Source of the DNA: Nelumbo lutea
Lineage: Eukaryota; Streptophyta; Magnoliopsida; Proteales; Nelumbonaceae
Direction of reading: 5' to 3'
NCBI GenBank assembly: GCA_022828595.1
Contig: JAKGHH010000008.1
Location: 1,548,728 to 1,612,727, forward strand
Length of the DNA stretch: 64,000 nt
Part shown: positions 28,601 to 40,600 of the stretch, in pieces
Layout of the letters: each line of letters opens with the position of its first letter
Numbering within the stretch: position 1 is the first letter of the stretch
Notes under the pieces: generated by a model
Databases searched by the model: none
Told to the model about the DNA's origin: nothing
Seen by the model: the letters and a program-made list of their open reading frames with translations, nothing else
Position numbers and translations under genes: made by a program

Positions 28601-31600
28601 AGTCATCGCAAACCCATCCAGGCCATGGGCGTTACTGCCCTCTATTTTGCTAATGGTTTGCCTTAATTCTTCTTCCTCAAAAGGCTATCCCAACTCTCCC
28701 AAAGACATACTATCAAACTCCAGCCCATCAAGCTTTGGCCTACAAGGCCACTTTTCTTTAAATAGTTCCTTAAAAAAAATCAATTATGTTTTCTTTGACT
28801 CTCTCTACACCTTCCACAACTTCCCCACCAATCTCCAGTCTTTTAATAGCATTTTCCCTTCATCTTCCACTTGCCAATTTATGAAAATGTACAGTGTTGT
28901 TGTCCCCTTCTTTCAGCCACAAACAATAATATCTCTGTCTCCAATAAACTTCATCTTGATAAGCCAAGCTGTCAAACTCAAACCCCTTTGCCTTCGATCT
29001 TCTGTCCTTCTCTGTATCAGCAACAGGACCCTGTTCCTCCACTCTATCAACCTCTGCAATAGTCAATAGACATTCCCTCTTGAGGGTCTCATTCTTCCCA
29101 TAAATCTCTTTCTTCCACAATTTCAGCTTTTATTTCAGTAAAGCAAGCTTTTTAGCAAAAATGTGGCTGGCAGAACTGGACACCTCACAACTTACCCACC
29201 AATCATGCAACAGATCCATGAAACCTTGGACTTTAAACCAGCTATGCTAAAACCAGAAAGGTGCCTTCTTGGGCTAGATACCACCACCATCTAGCAAAAC
29301 TGGAACATAATCAGAAACAGGTCTCAGCAATGCCTCTTGACTTAAATTAGGAATTTCTTCCTCCCAATCTAGAGCAACCACAAACCTGTCCAATTTGACC
29401 AAAGCAGAGGTTTCCCGATTATTAGTCCAAGTAAATTTCTCTTCCATCAAAGGAAGATCCAACAGGCCCTACCTGTTCATAAACTGGTTGAAGTTCCTTA
29501 TCCCCCTTCCTCTACATGTACCCCTTTTTTTTCATAAAGAGATTCTCACTGCATTGAAATCTCCCCCAATACACCGAGGTAAGTCCCACCTTGAATGGAC
29601 TGCATCCAACTCATCCCAAAACAAGCCATTCGCCATCATCATTAGGACCATAAACAGTCATCAGCACCTAAACGAAATCATCTTGCACAAACTAAAGATG
29701 CGAAGAAACTGAAAGTGCTAGAAACTTATCCCTTAACCTGACTACGGTAGGACCCCAAATTACCAGAATTCCACCTGTTGTCCTCTCTGCCTTGGTGAAT
29801 CATGAATGCCCAATTGCAAGTTCACAACCCCTCTGCCCCCAAATGCTTCTCAAATCTCACCACTGCCGCCGTTACCCTTTCCAGCTTCAATTCCTGTAGG
29901 CATAAGATACATGGCTGCAGTGGTGAGAAGCCCACCATAACATCCCTCAAAAAGCCCCAATCCACTAAATCATATGCCTTGTCCAGATCCAGCTTACAAA
30001 CAAACCCTTCCTTCCCATTTCTTTTCATATCCTCCGTAACAAAAGCCCCTTGGTTTTGAGAGATTATAGTGGGAAGAATAGCTCTAATCCTTCAAGATAG
30101 CACCTTAACAATGATCTTGTAAAGGCTATGCACCAAGCTAATTGGTCTAAAATCCTTAGGATGCATTGCCTCCACTTTCTTTAGTATCAAGGCAATAAAA
30201 GTTGAGTTTAGCCCCGGATTAATCACACCCCTATCAAAAAATTCATCAAAAACTTTCAAGATGTCATCTTTTAATATCTCCCAACAATCTTGGTAAAAAG
30301 CCATGGTGAACCTATCAAGACCAGGTGCTTTACTCCTATCCATAGAGAAGATTGCATCCATTATTTCTTCACTATCAAATCTTCTTTCCAACCATCTCTG
30401 AGATTCCTCTAGAAGCTTGAGCCACTCCAAACCATCAATCCAAATTCTGTCATTCAAAACCTTCCTAAAAAATAATCTAAAATGTTCCACAAAGACTTGA
30501 ACAATCTCATTCTTTTGGCTAATATTCACACCATTAACCTCCAACTTTGACACAAAGTTCTTTCTCCTCCCGATTGTTAGTGCATGCAAGAATCCAGTGT
30601 TCCTATCACCCTCCTTAACCCACTTGCTCTTTGATTTTTGTCTCCTGATTTCCTCTTTCAATAGTAGCTCCTCCAGTTCCTTCCTCAACCTCCGCTTTTC
30701 ATCTCTATCACTTTCCTCCAGCAAACCAGTGACTTCCATTCCATCCACCTCCTCAATTTTGGAAACCAATGCTTGCTTTTGTTCCTCAATCCTACCGAAT
30801 TCTTGTAAATTCCATTCCTTGGTTTTGCCTTTAAGCTCCTTCAACTTCTATTGAAACCTCATACCTTCCCAATTTACCCTTGGATAGCTCTCCTCCCACC
30901 ATACTTTAACTTTCCCCCTAAACCCATCAATATATAACCACATTCTCAAATCTGAACGGGGTTGGGCCTCTACCTTCCACACTCTCCTAAAAAATGGATA
31001 TTGGCCAATGATCCGATGTTACCCTTGGCAAGGCCCTAGAAATTAGACCTCTCCCATGCTCCTCCCAATCAACTGTGAATAAAAATATGTCTAGTTTAGA
31101 GCAAACTGGGTTGACCTATAGGTTGGACCAAGTTAGTATGAGCCATAAGAAGTTCTTTCAACCCAAAAGCATCAATAATCTGATTAATCTCCTCATTCTT
31201 AAATTAGTCCTCTAACTCCGATTATTAGTCTCTTCCAAAAACCTCATCACATTGAAATCCCCTCCTAAACACCAAGGTCCATCCCACAATCCCCTTATAT
31301 GTTCCAAACCTATCCTCTTCTATTTCACAATAGTTCCCTTCATGTACTTCTTTTCTCTTCAGCTCCTCGAAAAATTCCTTGAGCACCTCCCAAATTTTCC
31401 AACCCCTCACCCAAGGACTAAAGTATCAGTTTTAGGTATCATATCGGACAACTTGGATACGGATACGGATATGGATATGCTTGGGAAACACATGGATACG
31501 GACAAAAAATATGGAAATGTTTGAATACACTTTGTATACAAATTCAATAATTATATTAATAACTTCAAGTTTAATGTCAAAATAACTATAAATAATATAT

Positions 31601-34600
31601 AAATGCATAGAATTTGTATATTTTAATGGTATATCTGAAGAAATATATTACTATTGATATAACGGGATGCATAGATGTTATACAATTTTATTGCTAATGC
31701 ACAATTTTTATTTCTATTAAAATCCAAGGCAAAATACATATGCAACCATTATATTTGAATTATTATATCAATTATTTTTATTTTACTATTTTCAAATTTT
31801 AACATCAACTAAAAATTAATTCGCAAATGTTCAGTAAATAATACTTTATTTTTGTAAACAATAAATATGTTTATATAAAATGCAAATGAAAACATCAATT
31901 AATAAATTATAAAAATATATAATCTTAACTTAAAATATATCAAATCTATTAAAATTTTGAAGATGAGTATCATTTGAAAATTCATAAATTTTAATTACAA
32001 AAATAAATTTACCATTATTAATATTTTTATTTTTATGATTCTTTAAAATAAAAAATCAACTTTTATCTAAATGTAGATTAGTGGATTTGATAGATTCAAT
32101 TTATATTATATTCTCAAATGATTTGTAAACAATATTTTATCTTTTTAAATAATATATACATTGTTATTTAATGCGAATTAAAAAACTAATTAATAATTTA
32201 TAAAATAATTATTATAATTTATCAAATCTACATAAATAATTCTAAGCATTAAAATAATTATTCTATTAATAATATTTTTATTTGTATAAATTTATTGAAA
32301 CTAAAAATCAGTTATATATGTGTATTTGGTAAATTATTTATTTTATTGGTTTATAAAATAATAACTTTGAATATTATTCTTTTTAATTTGTACTTGGAGT
32401 TATTGAATATACTATTTGTTTAGATTGAATGTAAGAATTAATTTTAATAAAAGATAATTTATTTCACTTATTATCACGAAATAGAAGGTGGCTAGAGGGT
32501 TAAGATCTTGCGCTCCTAGACGCTAGGTGACCCTGGTTTCAGGGATTGAATCACGTGAAATCCCTTTTTCTAGTGAAGTGCTTTTCTGTTAAACTCGGGT
32601 TTGATACGCCTCTATATCGGTACGAATTGGCCGATATTGTGCAATATGCGCTGATACAGTTCTGTACCGGTCCGATACACATGACAGGTATTATACAATG
32701 CCAATCGTGGCGTATCTCGTATCTTTCCCAAGGATTTAAGCATCGATACGATACGTCCAATAGGAGTGATACGGGGCGTATCGTATCAGTATCGGATTAG
32801 GGCAATATAGGATACGTTGCAAATGGAAACGTATCCTATAAATCGCGCGTATAGACCGATACGAGTGCGTATCGGCCCGTATCGCATTGTATGGGCCAAC
32901 ATGTAGTGCCTTCAACTAAAAATGCAAACGCTGCTAATAGCGTGATTTGAACCCAGAACACCGCACGCATGGCGCAGAGAACCTTAAACTCTCCGTCAAA
33001 CCACTTGGCCATGCCATGCGTTGTGATATTTAACGAAATAACACAATTGTTATTAATGTCGATAAAATAAATAATCAATATTTGTGTTAAACAACACCAA
33101 TTAAAAATTAAAATAAATAATATTTAAAATTAGCATTTTATAAAAAATGGAATAAATAATCTATCAATTATATATTTACATCAAAAGGGGTACCAAAATA
33201 ATATATTTACATCAAAAGATGATTTTAATCTAAAGAACTTTGTACAAATAATACATTAATAATAGAATAATTACCTTACTACATAAAATTCATAAATATG
33301 CACATGATATATATCTTACAAATTTTATATATGATATAATTATTAATTAATATTTTAATTTGCATTAAATGACAACATATTTATTATTTACAAAAAAATA
33401 AAAGAATGTTTGCAAAATATTCAAGAATATATTATCAAATTGAATTTATCAAATCCACTAATTTACATTTAAATGAAAATTTAATTTTAATTTCAAAAAA
33501 AATATTCAAATAAAAATTTTAAAAACGAAATAGTTATTTTAATAATTAAAATTATGAATTTGCATATGATATATATCTTAGAATGTTTAACCAATTTTAT
33601 ATATTTTCAGAAATTATTAAATAATAATTTAATTTATATTTGAGAATTTAACATTTGGTTAACTTTTTTTGTTAATGTTAAAATGTAAAGAAAAATAAAA
33701 TAGAAAATAATTGATATAATAATTAGGATAAATATAATAAGTCCATCTTGGACTCTTAATTAATGCATTGTGTATGATATCTGCGCATTTTGCTATCAAT
33801 TATAATATATTTTTATGCACACCGATAAATATATATTTCTTATATATTTATACATTATTTATGGCTATTTGACCATAAATTTAGTGTTATTAATGTATTT
33901 ATGAAATTTTCATGTGTTTCCTTAGTGTATCCAAGTTTATCATATTTCCTGTCCGTACCCATGCATTTCCAAAGCGTATTCATATCTGAGTTGTCCGATA
34001 CGATACTCAATACCAATACTTTAATCCTTGATCTTCCCCTACTGATATCGATATCGGGCGTATCGTGTCAATATTTTAATCCTTGCCCTCCCCTCTCTTA
34101 TTATAGGAATCTTCTTCTTTGGCCCTACTATCATCATGCGATGAAGGGCAAACCTTGGGATCTGGAACATTAGACACAGGTAAAGAGTACATATTAGTAT
34201 AAAAACTGAACTGACACCAATACCTGAAGTCTGCATAATGGAAGGTACAAGCACATTAAGCATTCCATGATCACAAGGTTGGTGCTCAGCCTCTACCCGG
34301 ATTGAGGTTTAAGCTATGAATAGGAATGCAAACAAATCATATCAGATTCGAATCAGGGTATATCTGAATCCAATTCAACTCTATTCATGGCAGATCTGAT
34401 CGGATATGATAGGCAAGGATCTGAATTTGAATTCGATCAGGAAGTCGGATCTTCGGGTCTGATCCGATCCAATTTCTTTTCTTTAAAAAAATAATAAATT
34501 ATTAAAAGAAATTTAAAATATACCAAAATAAATAAAGAAAAACAAAAAAATACAAGTATTTTTTAATTATTTTCATCATATATATACATGTTTTTATAAA

Positions 34601-37600
34601 AAATAAATAATATAACAAATTTACAAAAATATACTATAAATAATATATTTATAAATAAATAAATAACATACATATATGTATTATATATTTATATAAATAA
34701 ACATATAACATATATTGGATCGGATAGAGGTGATCTAAATCCAATCCGATTTCTGATCGGATCCTATTATCTGATCTGATCCTAAGATCCGAACAAGAGC
34801 GATCCGAATTCTACCAAAGAGGATTGGATCACGAATTGGATTGGATCATGATCTGATCCGTTTGCACCCCTAGCTACAAGATCATTTGTAAAGGATATAC
34901 TTCTCTATTTACCACAAAGACTCTATTGCCTATCCTTTCCTAGGTTTCCCTTAACAAGTTTCCAATGATCCTTGTCTAATCCCTTGTAGACACCCTACTT
35001 AAGGTGTGATTTGTGAATTTGGGTCTGGTCCACTCTTCGTTGGGCTTAGTTTTCCCACCTCGACTTCCATATTGTACTCTACCATATTACCAGTTTACCA
35101 TTCTTGTCGTCCACTGTTGTGTCTAAAGAGCATGTTTCATTTGAGCTTTTTTCTTCATCAATAAATAAGATGTTTGTCCATAGGGAATCCTCCAACTCTC
35201 CCATCGTTCCTTTCTCTCCAATCTCATAACCGACCAACGAATCTTCCTCTGACTCTGAATTGCTAGACTCATCCTCCAACCGCTCACAATCCAGCCCCCC
35301 ATCCTTTATCTATAAAATCCTTATCATCAAACTTCCTTCTTGTGTATCTTGGATTAGGATCCACTACAAATTGGATTAGGATGCTCAGTCCAATCGGATG
35401 CTCAGTACCAGTGGCTAGGGACGATGATAGATCAAGGCATTGGTCTACCAATGGAATCATTTTCTGTTGGGGGCTGATGAACTCTCGAAGAGGGGCTTTA
35501 AAGGCCAACTCGTCAAGGTTATCTGACGAGTTGCTAAAAGCACTGCTAATCCCACTCCCACCTAGTTCAGAGTAACCACCCCTATTACTTGACCCGCACT
35601 CTTCCCTTGTTTTATCGCTATATCTAAGCAGATCTAACAATGTACCTGATTTTAAAACCTTGGCATAAGACAGTTTCTCAAGATTTCTCTCCACCAATAG
35701 CCTTTCGTCTTCAACCTTCGAACAAGACTCCCACAGGTCTCCTCCTCACAATCACTAATAGAAATCCTCTAGTTTTTTGTTCTTTTACTTTCGTATAAAC
35801 GCCTGAATGTGGCTTCAGGTAATTTCTCTCCAATCTCCACCTAAGAAAAACAGACTGAGCACTTTGGCCACCATGACTAAGTACATGCACCACCCATCTA
35901 GTTCATAAAATGAATTTGTTACTCCAGTGGACTTCATCAACCCAAGGCTCCTTGGGTCTCGCCCTCACTTCCCTCCATATTAGGATTAGGTGATCCTTCT
36001 TCAATCCAAACCTCCTAATCACTTCCCAAGACCCTTAACTCACCCTCTATTGCTGGCCAAATCCTATATGCCCTGCAAAGAGGAGAATTTGATCCACCCA
36101 ATGCTCCCAGAGACACCTCAGACAAGACAATCACCTCCCTCCTCTCCAATATAATCAATGAAACATCCTTGAATAGAGAGAAACTAACATTTCCATTCTA
36201 TGAATCCTACAGCTATGCTGCTTCATTTTATAATAAATTTTCCACTAAATAATCTAGACTTTTAATCTATTTTTCCCATCTAATATTGGAGGTTTTTCAA
36301 TCGATAGTTTCAATTTTTTAATTGCATAAATATACAAAATTCATCTACAAATTTACACATGGCTAGATTGTTCAGGTTGGCATTTGTTCCATAAATAAAG
36401 GGGCCAGAGAGGAACACAGGCGAGCAGTGGTGGAGCCAGGAATTTTCTCTTGGGGGACCAAATTAAACAAGAAAATGAAATAGGGAGTAGAAGATGTAGG
36501 GTTTTGAAAGATATGGGACGGGAAGGTTCGGGTCTATTACAGTTTTTTTATTTTTTTTGAAAAAGAAAAAATGAACTTTTTTTTAATTTTGGGAGTTGGA
36601 GGAGCGTTAGAGAGTATCTTAACATTTCAGTTCAAGTTTTTTTTTTTTTTGGTTAGGGGGAGAGGGGAGGGGGGAATGATATTAAAAATATACGTGACAC
36701 ACACAGTATAAATAACATAAAATTTAGAACAGTTAGAGATATATTTCCTTTCCCAAATAGGTGCCATAGAAGAGACCAAGAAGCTGCTTCATCAAGCAAG
36801 AGACGAGACTTTTGTCTCATTAATTTATCTTCCACAGCCCGCTGCCTCCCATTCGACCCATACCTGCAAAAGTGACGCACAGAAATGCAATCACATCATG
36901 TTATAACTTCCAATATGGTAAAATTAAACAAATGTAAGCACTAATATTTGTAGTTCTTTTATTTTCTTTATCTTCAAGGCCCAGTCATTAGTATATACCA
37001 CTAAAATAGTCGTTGGCATCATATAGTATCTTCCAGGAGGGAAAATAAGAACAATCACATAAAAGCATTACTTAAATTGCATAATTCTGAGCTCATAATA
37101 GTTTAATTGGTCAGCTTATAACAGAAAATAACTTGTTATAGAATATAGAACAATAACCCTGTCATGCCAGCACTGCACCTATTACAAGAATGGTCAACTC
37201 CCAATTAATCAAGCAACAATCATTTCACAATCATAAAACAGCTTGCGTTGCTACCATTTCAAATTCCAATGTTACATACTCACAATTCTCGTTTTTTAAC
37301 AATTTCTATAATAGTTATATGGGTCATACAAAAAAGTTATTCCTTCAAGGAAAGGGCTCACTCCTTCTCAGATCAGACTATCTTAACATGATTCTAAATT
37401 TCAAATACAAAATAAATCACAAAACCAAAAAAATAACATATGCAATAATAAAGATTTTTACGATCTTCAACAAGATTTTTTATCCTTCTGGTGCCACATT
37501 TTTCCACTGGTAATACTTCAACTCTGGCTGGACTATCTTGTTTATACAAAATTACAAATGATCAAGATACAAATACTGATAAGGGTCATCCCCTAACGTT

Positions 37601-40600
37601 GGTCCTGGTTATCCATTATCTTGGAAGGGTGGACTGGATACAAACCTAACCTTCAGCATTTTCTTCCACAAAGTGGTAACTCTCAAACTCAAAGTTGTTT
37701 TTTTGCACTTGTCAGCCCAAGATTTTTTTTTATAAGTTAGCTGAAGATGCCAACAGTGATATGTCAGGGGTAAAAAGTTAGTCTGGGTAAACAACTAATG
37801 TTTAGAGGTCTTAATTGCCAAGCAAGTTTTTTTTTATCAGCAAAAAATTTTCATTAATAACAGAGAAATTAAGTAACAATAGATAAAGATTGCAGAGGGA
37901 CAAACTGCAACCTCCAGCAATCAGTTACAATTCTGCCCAGTACAATGAAGATCTATTTGCCCCTTGTTTTGCTAGGGTATCTGTCATCCCATTTGCATCC
38001 CGTTTGACCCAACCAAACTGAGAGTTGAACTTCCTTGCAAGTGTGTCAATTTCTCTGAAGATAAATTTGAGCTTCACTGATGTGATGTTTTTGGCCCAAG
38101 GGGTGACTAATAGTGAGTCTCCTATTTCTAAGTCTGCTGTTCCTATCTGCTCAGCCATCTTTAGACCTTGAAGTAGGGCTAGAGATTCAGCCTGTATTGA
38201 GTCACCAAAACCCATTGGTCCTGAGTAGAGTGTCACCACCACACCCAGATGATTTCTAAACACACCCCCTATGCCTGCCCTTCCTGGGTTGCCAAGAGAA
38301 CTCCCATCAAAGTTCAGTTTTAGTTTGTTCAGTGCCGGTGGTTTCCATTCCATACTTACATGTACTGTTTGTGCTACTTCAGCCCAATTTCTTAGTATCT
38401 CATTTGTGGAGTAGTTTTTGAATATCTCCATGGTCTTCACCCAATGTGCAGTTCTGATTTTTATGGCTCCAATAACTTCCTCCTTTGTTTTGCTTTTTCC
38501 TAAAAAGATTCTTAGGTTTCTTTCCTCCCATATAGTCCATATTGTAGCTACTCTTACTGCCTTCCATACGCACTTTCCTCGTTTCTTCAATTGACACAGG
38601 AAAGAGGGGCTGAATAGACTTACCACATCCTGTGGGGGGAGCCCATCTGCATCCAAAGAGAGAACAAACAACATTCCAAATACCAGAAGCAAAACAGCAA
38701 GACAAAAGTAAGTGGGTTAAGGTTTCACCACATCCCAAACAAAGGACACACACATGAGGAGAGAGGCTATTGTTTGGCCTCCTTTTCTGTAGCACATCAC
38801 AAGTGTTTACCTTCCCTAGGAACACTTCCCAACAAAAAGCTTGTACTTTTGGAGGGATCGGTTTAGACCAGATTTCTCTCACTATGAAGTTCACCCCCAT
38901 AGGATCAATGTGAGTGAGCAAACCAAAGAAAAATGCACAGGAAAATAAACCATCAGAAGTTGGGGACCAAACTCTACAATCAGCTATAGATTGGTCCAAG
39001 TAGACCCTCTCAAGTGTTGAAATCAAAAGCACTAGAAACTCACACTCATTTTCCTTCAGCCCTCTTTTGAAACCAAAATCCCAAGAGATCCCTGACTCTG
39101 AAAGCACACCAAACCAAGCAACAGGCTTGTTTTTATGGTTTGATAAGGAGTAGAGGTCTGGGAATTTGATCATAAGAGGCACATCCCCAACCCAAATGTC
39201 TTCCCAGAATATACCTCAAAGATTGCCGTCCAAGGAGAGGATGGAGTTTAGTTTTGCATCCCAGCTGTTATCTGCTTCACCATGTAAGCTTTTAATGACC
39301 CTGTAACACAACCTTTCTTCTTCACAAGGGAATCTCCACAGTCATTTCCCTAGAAGGGCCTAGTTTTTCTTTAATAGGTCCCCTATACCTAATCCACCCT
39401 GCTCCTTAGGGTAACAAACTTGCTCCCACTTCACTAAATGATCTTTCTTTTCATCACCTGGTTCCCACAAAAAATCCTTCATAATCTTCTCCAACTTCCT
39501 AGCTATTTTCATCGAGATCTTAAAGGTGGAGAGGAAATAAGTGGGTAGGTTTGCTAGGGTTGATTTTATCAAGGTGATTCTTCCCCCCAAGGATATAAAA
39601 TTTATCTTCCACATTGCCAACTTCTTCATGAACCTCTCTACCACCAGTTTCTAGAAGCTTTCAGCTTTCAGATTCCCACCCAAGGGCAAACCTAAGTATT
39701 CCAGAGGCCAATTTTTCACTTCACAACCTAGCAGATTTGCCATGGCTTGGATGTCCCCACCTTCAATATTGATTCCCGCTACAAAGCTTTCCCCCAATTG
39801 ACTTTCAGTTTGGAGGCTTGTTGAAATTCATCCACCAATCTTTTCAGATTCCTTAAACTAGATTCATCACAGCTTTCACAAAAAATGATTATGTCATCAA
39901 CAAATTGCAAATGATTAGGATTAGCTTAGCTTATCTTATCTTGTTAGTAGCTTATCAGATTAGGATTAGCTTATCTTATCCTTAGCAAGATAGAACTGGA
40001 AGTCTCCCTATTCAGCAAGGAGACTCCCCTTGATTAGGACTCTTGTAATCTCCTATTTAAGGAGACCCCATTATTGAATGAGATATCAAATTATTCAGTC
40101 AAGAGTGAGTTAGGAGAGTTGGTGATCTCTTGGACAAATCACCAAAGGCCCCAAGATAGGTTCATCACGAGCAGGAAGGAACAAGGGAAAACAGGAGGTT
40201 TTCCCCGTGGACCGACCCGTGACGAGATCCTATTCCCGGGCCCTCAACAACTTGGTATCAGAGCAAGGCATCATGGGAGATTTCGAGCAGCTACCTTCCA
40301 GGGTCCACGACCTCGAGCACCAACTCGTGGAGACCAACTCCGAAGTTTGTGAGATCAAAGGTGAAGTGCGAGAACTGCGGCGACTAATGGAGATGTTTCT
40401 TTCCAGTAGGGAAAGGAACTCTGACGGAGGGACAGCAGCTAACGACCGCCAGCCAGATCTGTCGGAGTCTTCCGACTAACAGTAGTCCGTCGGCCATGGG
40501 GCAGCCATCATCCCCAAGTACAACAGGCTGGAGTTCCCATCGTACAACGGCAACGAAAACCCCCTAGGCTGGTTGTATCGCTGCGAGCAGTTCTTCCGGA

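Larger units (their letters stand above)
29936..36200 (-). mobile_element. Long L1 (ORF1, endonuclease, RT) interrupted by two insertions
   Basis: On the minus strand, ORF1-like frames lie at 35893-35711 ([15 protein letters not shown]), 35697-35284 and 35279-35079. Endonuclease pieces are at about 34145-34086 and 31410-31225. The linker and RT occupy 30844-30092 ([60 protein letters not shown]), continuing to [20 protein letters not shown] near 29945, where the neighbouring L1 begins. A foldback element (31412-34085) and a MITE (34321-34872) sit inside it. The RT stretch of 250 codons is still open. Confidence 0.7.

Noticed and set aside
32942..33015. Functional tRNA gene
   Set aside because: A and B boxes are present, but no 3' acceptor strand pairs with the 5' end and a mirrored diverged copy lies in the other arm; a tRNA-derived repeat is more likely.
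40074..40352. Open frames spanning the 5' LTR end and primer-binding site
   Set aside because: They translate LTR sequence; the same text reappears from 44863 in the 3' LTR. The true gag start is the ATG at 40273.
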